Source: Knufia peltigerae (Eukaryota > Ascomycota > Eurotiomycetes > Chaetothyriales > Trichomeriaceae). From it: a stretch of DNA of 64,000 nucleotides. Below, piece after piece: positions 43,249-52,873 of this stretch (position 1 is the stretch's first letter; the number at the start of each line of letters is the position of its first letter). Both the position numbers and the translations under genes were made by a program. Under the pieces are notes generated by a model. The model was not told the origin of the DNA. It made no database searches and was given only the letters and a program-made list of their open reading frames with translations. The stretch is from assembly GCA_030247855.1 (NCBI GenBank), contig JAPDRN010000008.1, positions 62,001-126,000 on the forward strand. The letters run 5' to 3'.

Positions 43249-45202
43249 TCAGGTCACTTTCCGACGTAGATTCACAAAGTCCAAGAAATCAAAGATTGTC
43301 CGCCTGTAATATCGCTGCAAAGTCGTCGAGTTCCAACCCACAACACCGTACTGGGGGCGAAAAGATCCGAACTCCCAGTTATCCAGGAAGGACCATCCGA
43401 GAGCACCGACGAACGGAACGCCATCTTCATTGGTGGCCCTGAGCATCTCGTTCAACATGGACTGATACCAGACCGAACCCATAATGTCGGATTGCTGCTG
43501 AGCCTTTGACATTGCCGAGGATTCGAAAGGTGCCCAGCCGAATTCGGGGACGATGATGCCACCTGGAGATTGCCAGCGGGACCACACATAGCGAAAGAAA
43601 GGGCGGAGTTCTGTCACCCCCATCTATTGTTTACCAAGCAAGAAAACACATATAGAGTTAGTTACTATTTCCCCCTTATCGTGTATGGGTGAAGGCCACG
43701 GAGTGTGTGTGAAAGACAGTAGAGACCTACCATTCGCCCGACATTGCTGGTTACTCCGACATCCCAGTGATTCCGAGCAGTAAGGCCGGTCACGCATTTG
43801 GGAGAGATTGGCGAGGAGGAGTTCTTGATGCAAGCATCAAACCCTCCTGGAGGCGGGGTCACGTATTCAGCCGAGTAAAAGTTGAGAGAGAAGAGGTCAC
43901 AGGTGCCATTGACGTACCCGAGCTCCTCGTCAGTGTAGGTGGGCGCACGATCCCCCAACGCAGCAAACAAGGACTCGGGAACTTGCTCGCCCAAGAAGAG
44001 CGGATTTGCAAACTGAGCAATGGTAAAGTCGAGTTCTCGCTCTGCAGCCTCGACGTGTGAAGCATTGCGTGGATCGAGGGGTAGTGTGAAGCCTTTCTGC
44101 AGACTCAGCTTCATGGTCCACTTGCCCGTGCCTTTCAAGACCTCGCGATACCAGTGGACTACGTGCGCATGTGCCATGACAACATTGTAGCTCGACTTCC
44201 AGTTGTTGAAGGCGATCGCATCGGTTGTAGGCTGGTTAATTGACACCCAGTGGCCCACTCGGTCAGCGTAGTGTGACAGGACGATTTTCGCGTAGTTGAC
44301 AAAGCCTTCCACAAACTCTGGATGATCCCAACCGCTAAAAGAAGATATTCAGTTCTCATCAGCTTCACGATAGATCGGACGAATTCGAGGGAACGGGAGA
44401 AGCAAGGATGGGGGAGTAGATTGCTGCAAGTTTCTGGGTGATAAACTCACTTGAACGAAGTGTTGGTATAGTAGTACAAGGGCGTATCATAATGGGTCAG
44501 GGTCACCATCGGGGAAATGCCATACTCGAGCAGGGTGTTGATTAGATCGTCGTAATGGTCGATGCCTTCCTGATTGACTGGAGAGCCCGGCACGCCGAAC
44601 GGAAGGATCCTAGTCCAGGAAATGCTAAATGTATAGCTTTGTACGCCGGCGGCCGCCATTCTTGCGATGTCCTGCTTGTACAGATAGTAGCCCAAGTATG
44701 CAATACTCGACCCGTTGAACAGCTTCTCCGTTATGGAGGGACCACGTCCTTCATTCATGCTGGCACCCTCTCCCTGCACGGCGGACGAACCAAAGCCGAA
44801 GATAAAATCCTGGGAGAATGTATGGTTGTGGCCATGGCCTATGGTGAAAGGCAGCTGGGGTGGCTTGATCAATTCGCTGCTTGGGATAGGCGTTGCAGCT
44901 GGAGTGGTCGTGAAGGGCGGAGGCGTGACACTGCTATTGAGGCCCGTCCACAAGGCAGACCAAGCATAATTGCCATACTTTGCGGTCGAATCCGTCGGGG
45001 TTGCTATGCTTAGCCAAGTTGTCGTGGTCTGGTTGGGGACAAGGCTGGACACTGCCACGAAAGGACGTGCGTAAGTGGTTGGCGGCGGTTTTGGTACTGG
45101 TGTAGCGTAAGATGGAAAGGAATACGATGGCCAAGTGAATGCTGCAGATACACCAGTCGCAATGCATATAAAGGCGAGTAATGCAAGAGGCTGGCCTGCC
45201 AT
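43249..45202 (-). CDS. Secreted GH1 glycosidase homologue with Gln at the acid/base position
   Basis: Three exons on the minus strand: 44451-45202, 43731-44334 and 43249-43623, giving 576 aa. A signal peptide (MAGQPLALLAFICIATGVSA) is followed by about 100 residues rich in Pro, Thr and Ser, then the GH1 barrel from FIFGFGSSAVQGEGA. The barrel shows ARMAAAGVQSYTFSISWTRILP, HYDTPLYY, and WSFLDNWEFGSFRPQYGVV near the end. The acid/base motif, normally NEP, is NQP (Gln285 in VSINQPTTD); the nucleophile Glu is kept as Glu479 (IVPEFGW, in place of the usual TENG). The same Glu-to-Gln change defines plant myrosinases, which hydrolyse S-glucosides. It may cleave glycosides with good leaving groups, or be catalytically weak. 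Extracellular by signal peptide. Confidence 0.9.
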
Positions 45203-46216
45203 CTTGTCGATCTGCTTGAAGAACTTCTTCGGCAGGGTGATGGCTTCGACCCTCGATGCCGCTGTAATTTATATGCATGGTCACTGACACGACACGACTT
45301 ATCGAGTGGACTCAAAAAAGTATAACTCAGCTTTTGGGCCTCGAAATCCGACTTGAAATTCACACGTGTGTTACCCAGCATAATATCTCTGGATAGCTGC
45401 ATCTTTTCGCATTTTTTCGGTATTCCCCAAAGGGAGTCGAAGAATGGATACCATTAATCAACTCCAACTCGACGAATGGCGGAAGAGTACTGCAAAAACG
45501 TGGACAAGATATAATGTGGGTTGATTGTCGCTGACCACGATACTTCCAATCGGATGATAGCGCCTTAAAAAACGAAGTCTTACCAATAGCTCCATATTGC
45601 GTACATCGGGCTCCATGGCCTGATCGACCCAAGGGAACCGGGGTATTTTCCTCGAATTTTTTCCGTATCATCAAACCTGTTTCCACAATAGAGTACAATA
45701 CCCGTATTCAAGGGGGAGGATTTGTTCCCACGTGCACATACAACCCACATAATACGCAGGCAGTTCAAGTATGCAGTGGGCTGTAGAGATGTATCGGTGC
45801 CGATGTCGCTGGATTTCCCACGAGGCTCAGCTATGTGCACTGAAGTGGTTCGCTGAACAAGAAAAAGTTCTCGAGCAGAGAATGAGTCAGTCTTTGAATT
45901 TGGCTCCGGCCTCAGTGGATTGGGGAGGAAGGAGGAGGATGGCAGCTGAAGGTGCTCTGGTCGCCGTTGTGGTTGCTATGGCACTAGCAATCTCTGCCGA
46001 AGTGGCGATAGAAGCTGACGCAGTGGTCGACAACGTTGAAGCTGTCCGGGTGATAGTACTTGGTCAATTTATAGGGGCGTCCAATTCGAAATAATTTGAT
46101 GGTTGTTCATATTAAATGCCTCAATGGGTATCACTATTCATTGCACAGTCGTGCATGGCCTTCATACACACCCGACTTGATAAAGCAACAAGCATGTCAA
46201 GTGAAGAGTCTCAACA
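45203..46216. other. Intergenic; promoter of the GH1 gene
   Basis: 1 kb between the GH1 start and the 3' end of the next regulator, both minus strand. An Ala-rich plus frame at 45771-46094 has no recognisable features. Confidence 0.45.
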
Positions 46217-48992
46217 CTATATCAAACCATTTTCAATCCCATCGAGACCAAAGAAATCCATCTGGTCCTGGCTGAAAAATTGAGCAAGATTAATATCTGC
46301 TAATTCGTAATTACCAAAGTCAGTTTGAGCTGCTGGATATGTGGGCATGCTAGTCGGTGGGAGCATTACTCCCGAGTTTGGTGGTGCTTGAGGCTGTGCT
46401 GCCAGGTTGCTGTCTGCTCTTCCAATGCTTGTACCTCCAGCAGCTAGATGTCTCCGTCAGTATGTTATGAATAATTCGGCATCCACACTGAGGGGACGCG
46501 CATCCAATGCACATAAGTGCAGCCCGGAGAGCTTGACTAAAGTCGTAGAGATAAAGCTTGAATATAGTGGGTGTAGTTTCAGAGATGACTCACTGTTCCG
46601 TAACGTAGACAGCAAAAGCTGAACATAGTCTGCACAAGCGTGGCCCATTTTATTCCCGGGACTGAGGTTGTCGAGGACTTCTACGGCCCTTTCCAGGACG
46701 AATAAATTCTGATGTAGAGGCAACGGCAGAAGATCTGGCCTGAGCAACAGAACGGCGAACGCAGAAAGGGCTGCGTGAAATACTAAGAGATGTAAAGAGT
46801 TAGCGAACGGCATTCCGAAGTAACGACGGCTATGGGTTATATTCACCTTGGTAAAGTGAGAGCCAGGGAGACCCCCCAGAGCTGCTCCCCGATTTTTGTA
46901 GGTCTTGAAGTATCGAAACCACCATACATGCACAATGAAGACTTTTCCGAACGCATATTGGAACAATTTTTGGGAATAGAGCGTGCTCTTCTTCCTCCGC
47001 AGTGGTCTGCACTTGTGAGGCCATGAAGACAACTGGACGATAAAGTAAGAGTTGGGCGTTCAAAAAGTCCAACTTCAGCATAAATTTGAGGACCTCAACA
47101 GCACGGGATTCTGCATTGTCATCCACACTGCTTGTAGAGTGCCACCGCACCGACGGGTGTACCTGAGCCCACCATGCTTCAAGTCGACCAACCAACGATA
47201 TTACCTTTGGGAGTGAACCTTGGGAATTTTCGAGTTTGGCGAAGCCCAGATTGTCCCCATAAAGAGTGGCAACTATATCGACAACTATGTCGCTTAATTC
47301 TCTACACAGACATCAGTTATGTGACGGTACATGGACGTTGCCACTGACATGGACTCTCTGAGGAACAGAACCCCGAGCTTGTCCACGCGGCTTGCTCTTG
47401 GCTCAAAATCGATCAAAGAAGTAGTGGCTGTTAGGAAAGGAGACGGTCGGCGAAGGAGTGTGAAGGACTTGGGAATAGACCATGGCCTTCCGAAAGATAA
47501 TCCGAGGGTTCTCGTGCTGTCAGTTCCATGTTCGTATCCCAACACGTTCTCGCGTCGCTCACCTATCCAGATCAATACAGCCGTACCACACACGGATCCT
47601 TTCCTCCTTTTCGATCGCCGATAAGTCTTTGGTAGCCAGATCTGAGTGAAGTCCAAGAGAAATGGCGGCCCTAACAGCTAATCCGTGTATGAACCATGTG
47701 CGCGTCGAGTCTTGAGTCGATTGCAGATACCAGGCCATTAACAACAGACATTGTACTAATTTATAGTCAGCAAAGATCCGCGAGAGTGACAACCAGCACT
47801 AGCATACCCATCTCAAGGCTTGTGGCACAGAAGATGTAGTCATTGCACAATTTGGCGGCTCTTCTGTAGTAGACTGTATCGTCGAGTCCCGTTTTCGATT
47901 CCGAATCAGATGAAGGCGCCGATTGTTTCGCTGAGATTGCGAGCACCATATTGAGCAACGCTAGCCACGTCCTCCGAGCTGATTTGAACCCAGAGTTCTT
48001 CAACTCAACATAGACGGCTCGGAAAGCGGCCTCATGAACATATGGAAAAAATAGAGTTGTATGGCTGAAGTAATCATTTATGAGCGATTCCAGGTGTGGC
48101 TGTGACGGTAATATGAACTCATTGGTGTTTTTGATCTGGTCAGCTTGCAAACGTCTGCTCCGGGCTGAGGAATGAGAAACTGTTATTGTGCCATGTTTGA
48201 TGCAGTCACTGATGGACGGGACCGTGATATTCCTGGTCAAGCCTTGTATCTGGCGCAAGAAGGCGGTGTTAGAAGACGGGCCTGTAATGAATCAGTAGGG
48301 CAAATGGTCAGATGAGGTGTCAGTAGCCCACCAAAAAAAGATGCCTGGTCTCCTTCGGACACAGTTATAGCCATACCATCGATTGCATTGTGCTCTTCTG
48401 GTCCATTGGAGATTTGTGCGATAGCCTGAGAGTCCCCATGTGTATGAGACTGAACATGTGGCGTTGTTGAATGGACAGTGCCGGCTTGTGACTCGGAACG
48501 TGCTGCGGTAGGATTTGAACTTGGTGTAAGGACATCGTCCTGAAACGATGAAGGTGCTCCGCCTCCACCTCGTATCAGACCTTCAATGGCCTTCAGCCTT
48601 TGCTGCAGGTCGGAAACAACACTAAATGGAAGGGGGCGCCAGTCAAAATTGCTGCGCAGGAAGGTATCACGGTCGAGACTGATTGTAGCAGACCCCATAT
48701 GTACGGAGACGGGGGCGGACAAAAACAACTAGTACTTACTCAGATGGCAAAACGACAATATCTCCCTGTACTGTCCCCTGATACTGACAACTAACTCCTA
48801 GCTGAACACAGAGAGAGCACGGTTGATCTCCTGAGCACTACACAAGTGTTAGCGAAGTTGAAATGATTTCCTGGTAGTCAGTCCTACTCTCGACTTTCTA
48901 GCTCGACATAAATTACAGGCAACGGTAATTCTCCGGCGTTTCCTACTACTCCCTTCATTTGTGCCTATGGCTTCCGGTGAGGCTGACGGCAT
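46217..48992 (-). CDS. Zn2Cys6 transcription factor with fungal_trans domain
   Basis: Nine exons on the minus strand: 48888-48992, 48740-48837, 48332-48678, 47808-48281, 47563-47755, 47349-47516, 46847-47301, 46594-46782 and 46217-46443, giving 751 aa with all joins GT-AG in frame. The Zn2Cys6 cluster (C26, C29, C36, C42, C45, C52) is completed across intron 1. After a Ser/Thr-rich linker come the conserved regulatory-domain blocks FFGPSSNTAFLRQI, LFFPYVHEAAF, MVQCLLLMAWYLQSTQDSTRTWFIHGLAVRAA and GLSFGRPWSIP, and a Gln/Pro/Asp-rich C-terminal tail (FSQDQMDFFGLDG) that could be an activation domain. Divergent from the aldehyde dehydrogenase gene across a 665-bp promoter containing a perfect palindrome, so that gene is a likely target. 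Confidence 0.92.
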
Positions 48993-49657
48993 CGCGGATG
49001 TCTCCTGGCCAGGACGCGGCTCAAGATCCAAAGTCAGGACTTGTAAGAAGACGGGAGGAATTCATTGCAACGGGGAAACCTCCCCGGCGGCTGAGTAAGC
49101 TGATTGTGGGAAGGCGCCCCGAGACACACGTGACACGAGCCTGTCAAGGCCTGTCGGCTCTCTCCCCGTTATTCCCATCCTTTAAACCCCAGCCTTGTCC
49201 AGAGCGAGCCATATCGACAGTCAGAGCGGAGTTAGGACTTGTTGGAATTGAGTATATTCTCACGAGCAGTGAAATCAACGAAGCTTCTTGCATGTCCTAT
49301 CTCCGCCCTTCCCTCGACCTAATCACTCTTCAGCCTCTGGATACCACTATCAACTCCAGTTTCGGAGATATATCCCCCATAATAACCTCCGTTGAAACAA
49401 ACTCATAGAAGCGATCTTACCAATGGATGACGCCTGCAGCCATGACATACATAAGAGACTTCTAAGCATGCCGATGTTGCCCCACCGGGTACAACCCCGG
49501 TAGAGTCATGTTGACAGCTCGACTATAGCTATATCAGTGTCGCAGCTGATATCACTATGTTAGACACCAGTGTACAGTACACCTAAGCGGATCTGTTAGT
49601 CGTTTGTACAGTTGACGAGCTCAAGAGCAAAACGCCCAGTTAGATCTGACCACAGCC
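48993..49657. promoter_or_regulatory. Divergent promoter between Zn2Cys6 factor and aldehyde dehydrogenase
   Basis: 665 bp. Contains a single CACGTGAC near 49128 and the palindrome at 49484-49501. No gene. Confidence 0.5.
49484..49501. promoter_or_regulatory. Palindrome ACCGGG-N6-CCCGGT
   Basis: Perfect 6-bp inverted arms around a 6-bp spacer, containing CCG-N10-CGG, a spacing format typical of dimeric Zn2Cys6 factors. It lies about 155-175 bp upstream of the aldehyde dehydrogenase ATG and about 490 bp from the divergent Zn2Cys6 gene. Confidence 0.5.
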
Positions 49658-51154
49658 ATGGCTCCCAGCGATATACTTCAATTTTCGCAAACAAAAGACG
49701 GTCGATCCGTCCTCCCAATCATTATTGACGGCAAGAAACTTCCTCTAGACGAGTCAAGGCTCGTCGATGTCAGATCCGCCATCAAAAATGAAGTGGTTCA
49801 TTCAGCACAAGGCGCCTCTGTTGAGATCGCTCGAGAGGCGGCACGGTCATCGTACCAATCATTTGTCAAATGGAAGACGACGACGTATGCTGAACGCCGT
49901 GACCTGATCCTCAAAGTGTCAGATCTCATCCAAAGCCGCGAGGAGGCATTTGTAGCTTTACAAATGCTCGAGACATCCTGTCAGGAGGAATGGGCCCGTT
50001 TCAATGTTGGTCTGACAGTCGCAGTCATCCGTGAGATGGCAACGTGCATCTCGCAACAATGTGCGGGTGAGCTGCCTGCACCACAGGGTCCGGGTGCATT
50101 CTGTCTAGTCTTCAAAGAGCCCGTCGGACCTATCCTGGCGATTGCTCCTTGGAACGCGAGCATGATCATCGCCAGTCGGGCACTGGCAGGACCTCTGGCA
50201 GCAGGGTGCACAGTGGTCTTCAAGGCATCAGAAAACAGTCCTGGCGTGCACCATGCGCTGGTCCAAACCTTCAAGGATGCAGGTATCCCGGATGGATGCA
50301 TAAACGTCCTCCAAGCGCGCAGAGAAGACTCGTCAGATGTCACAGAGGCCATGATCGCGGAGCCTGCAATTCGAAAGATTGCTTTCACCGGAAGTGCCGC
50401 CGTCGGAAGTATACTAGGCCAATTGGGATCAAAGTATCTGAAGCCGATCCTCATGGAACTAGGTGGCAAAGCACCGGCAATCGTGCTCAAGGATGCAGAT
50501 ATTGAACAAGCCGCGAGCTTGTGTGCAAAGGGCGCCTTTCTCCACCATGGTCAAATTTGCATGTCTACGGATCGGATCATTGTCGTGAAAGAAATCGCCA
50601 AAAATTTCTCAGAGGCGCTGGTTTCCTGTGTCAAGAAGCAACATTCGAACGGAGCAGGCTCTGCAGTCTCAGTCGCCGTCGCCCAGAGAGCAAGATCTCT
50701 CGTCAATAACGCCGTGGAGAATGGTGCGGCTTATCTGGTTGGCGATAATGAGTTCCGCAACGACACCAAAGCCTCGATAGTTCCAACCGTCATCACAGGC
50801 GTGAAACCTGAGCATCAAATTTTTGGGGACGAGACTTTCGGACCATCGGCGGCGCTGTATGTTGTTGAAAACGAAGATGAAGCTGTGGAGCTGGCGAACT
50901 CGTCCAAGTATGGGTTGAATGCTGCAGTTCACAGTCGAGACGTGCTTGCAGCGTTGAGGGTGGCGCGGCGAATCGAGTGCGGACAGGTCCATATCGGTAC
51001 TCTCACGGAGTACGATGAGCCGAATGCACCTATCGGGGGCGTCAAGAATAGTGGCTGGGGGAGAAACAATGGCAAATACGCATTGCAAGAATTCTTGCAG
51101 ACAAAGACCATTTCGATTCACGACCCATCAGCATCAGCGAGCTTTGGGCAGTGA
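49658..51154 (+). CDS. Aldehyde dehydrogenase (aromatic-aldehyde type)
   Basis: Single exon, 498 aa, start context GCCATGG. NAD(P)-dependent ALDH superfamily. The cofactor segment PWNASMI is present; the general base is Glu267 in MELGGKAP; the nucleophile is Cys301 in HHGQICMST; FTGSAAVG and DETFGPS are conserved. The CMST context and overall pattern resemble fungal and bacterial salicylaldehyde/vanillin dehydrogenases, so oxidation of an aromatic or small aldehyde to its acid is likely. It would suit aldehydes made by the benzaldehyde-lyase-like enzyme 8 kb away. No targeting signal seen. Confidence 0.93.
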   Translation: MAPSDILQFSQTKDGRSVLPIIIDGKKLPLDESRLVDVRSAIKNEVVHSAQGASVEIAREAARSSYQSFVKWKTTTYAERRDLILKVSDLIQSREEAFVALQMLETSCQEEWARFNVGLTVAVIREMATCISQQCAGELPAPQGPGAFCLVFKEPVGPILAIAPWNASMIIASRALAGPLAAGCTVVFKASENSPGVHHALVQTFKDAGIPDGCINVLQARREDSSDVTEAMIAEPAIRKIAFTGSAAVGSILGQLGSKYLKPILMELGGKAPAIVLKDADIEQAASLCAKGAFLHHGQICMSTDRIIVVKEIAKNFSEALVSCVKKQHSNGAGSAVSVAVAQRARSLVNNAVENGAAYLVGDNEFRNDTKASIVPTVITGVKPEHQIFGDETFGPSAALYVVENEDEAVELANSSKYGLNAAVHSRDVLAALRVARRIECGQVHIGTLTEYDEPNAPIGGVKNSGWGRNNGKYALQEFLQTKTISIHDPSASASFGQ

Positions 51155-51541
51155 AATGGTGAAGGAAACCTCATGAGAGTTGTTATCAGTAGTCTGGAAG
51201 TCTATATCCATTCGTCTCAAGGAAGAGTAGATTAAACAATTATAAAGGACTTCAGTACAGTACCGATGACATTACTCAGAATTTGACAGTGACGAAGGGC
51301 AACATAGCACCGGCTATTATAATGTAGTCACCACAACAAAGTGCGGGGAGGAAATTCGAAGCTTGAAGCATGATGAATGTTTTGGCACCGGCGACACTCG
51401 GCGCTTCGGCCGATGCACTTTCACCTGCCGGAGTGTCACGGTACTAAACAACCATCCATCACTTGTTATTTTTCTCGAGACTGATTGACCGAGTTCACGA
51501 GTATTAGAGAAAAGGCATCCGTACAGCTTTGTGCATCTCCC
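51155..51541. promoter_or_regulatory. Promoter of the SDR gene with imperfect inverted repeat
   Basis: 387 bp. An inverted repeat GACACTCGGC (51393-51402) and GCCGGAGTGTC (51427-51437) lies about 105-150 bp upstream of the SDR ATG. The arms differ by one inserted base and contain CGG/CCG triplets, as expected for a Zn2Cys6 site. No gene. Confidence 0.5.
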
Positions 51542-52439
51542 ATGGCTTACCAAGGACGCATCGCAATCATTGCAGGAGGAATAGGTAGGTGATTACCCAA
51601 GTACCGCCTTTACAGACAGACACCTGCTGGGATGGACACCTATATGCTAACGAAGAGCCTTGCATGCAGGTGGTTTAGGGTCGACGACGGCAGTTCGTCT
51701 ATGGGAGCTAGGAGCCACCGTCGCACTACTGTATGCTCCATTCGAAGCCTCGAGGGTCAACGACACGATCAAACGGGTATTCGGCACCGACGCCCCCCAA
51801 AGAGTCCACACATTCGAGGCCGACATTACTTCGGAATCATCGATCAAAGACGTCTTTGCGCAGATATCTGACTTGGACGGATTCCCATCCATCTTGATCA
51901 ACGCCGCCGGTTATGTTTCGGTACAGCCGCTGGAGAAAACCTCGGCGGAGGAAGCTATGAAGAACTTTTTGCCTAACTTGCTGGGTCCGTTCATCACCAG
52001 CAACGCATTCTTTCATCTCTATCAATCCAAGGTGGCAGAGGTAGGAGAAGAAACAGGAACAGGGGCAAGGAAAGCACCGCCGCCAGGAAGGATAGTGAGT
52101 ATCGCCTCACAGGCTGCCCACGTGGCTTTGGACGGTCATGGCGCGTACTGTGCCTCCAAGGCTGGCCTGTTGGGACACACTAGGTGCATGGCGAGCGAGT
52201 GGGGACCCAAGGGCATCACGGCCAACACTGTGAGTCCGACGGTGACCTGGACTCCATTGGCTGCAAAGGCGTGGGCAAACGAGGAGAAGAAACAAAAACA
52301 CCTTGCGCAGATACCAACGGGAAGGTTCAGTGAACCCTCGGAGGTTGCGCACGCGATCGAGTTTCTTTGTAGGGATGAGAGTGCCATGATCAATGGTGCT
52401 GATGTGAGAATCGATGGTGGATTTACTATATCTAGGTAG
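51542..52439 (+). CDS. Short-chain dehydrogenase/reductase
   Basis: Two exons: 51542-51584 and 51670-52439, giving 270 aa. The 43-bp first exon supplies MAYQGRIAIIAGGI, and the join restores the cofactor motif AGGIGGLG (11-18). Classical SDR signatures follow: NAAG (NAG equivalent), catalytic Ser161 (SIASQ) and Tyr174-x3-Lys178 (YCASK), then SPTVTWTPLA and a C-terminus NGADVRIDGGFTISR. It is an NAD(P)-dependent alcohol/ketone oxidoreductase, probably a tetramer. Lying between an aldehyde dehydrogenase and Fox2, it could dehydrogenate a hydroxyl intermediate in the same pathway; that is inference. Confidence 0.9.
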
Positions 52440-52873
52440 TAATTACTCCGTGGGATGAATGGGATTGCATGGACACTCAACAGTACGGGTGCGAGTGCTT
52501 TGTGAACCTCGTTCGAACAAGCCGAGGCCGAGGCTTTGACAGCCTTGCCGACAACAAGGCATAGCCTGGGGAGGATCCCATAATACTGGAAATACTGGAA
52601 ATACTGGAGGCCGGTCAGACTGTGCGGGGTCACGGAGTAAGGCTCACCATAACCACCAAATCAGTCTAGGATGCTCTTCGCATATCCGAGGCATTGTCAC
52701 ACTGCGCGGAAACGGTGTACCTATTTTATATAAGCGGCCAACCTCCTCGGCCCGTTTAAACAATGAGGACGTTGTCGTCGTCCCCGACCAAACCATCACT
52801 TTTGTGACCTCTCAAACTTCTCAGAGGACCTCCTGAATTTACTCGTCTTCGGATGCAGTTGTAGACAACAATC
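52440..52873. promoter_or_regulatory. Promoter of fox2 with TATA box and 9-bp tandem repeat
   Basis: A TATA box (TTTTATATAAG) begins near 52724, about 140 bp upstream of the ATG. Further upstream, AATACTGGA is repeated three times exactly at 52582-52608. No gene. Confidence 0.6.

Noticed and set aside
45771..46094. An Ala-rich plus frame with a hydrophobic stretch upstream of the GH1 gene
   Set aside because: No homology recognised and it would overlap the promoter of a minus-strand gene; low-complexity Ala run only.
52582..52608. Triple AATACTGGA considered as an operator
   Set aside because: A perfect head-to-tail 9-bp repeat is more simply explained by replication slippage; kept only as a note in the fox2 promoter.
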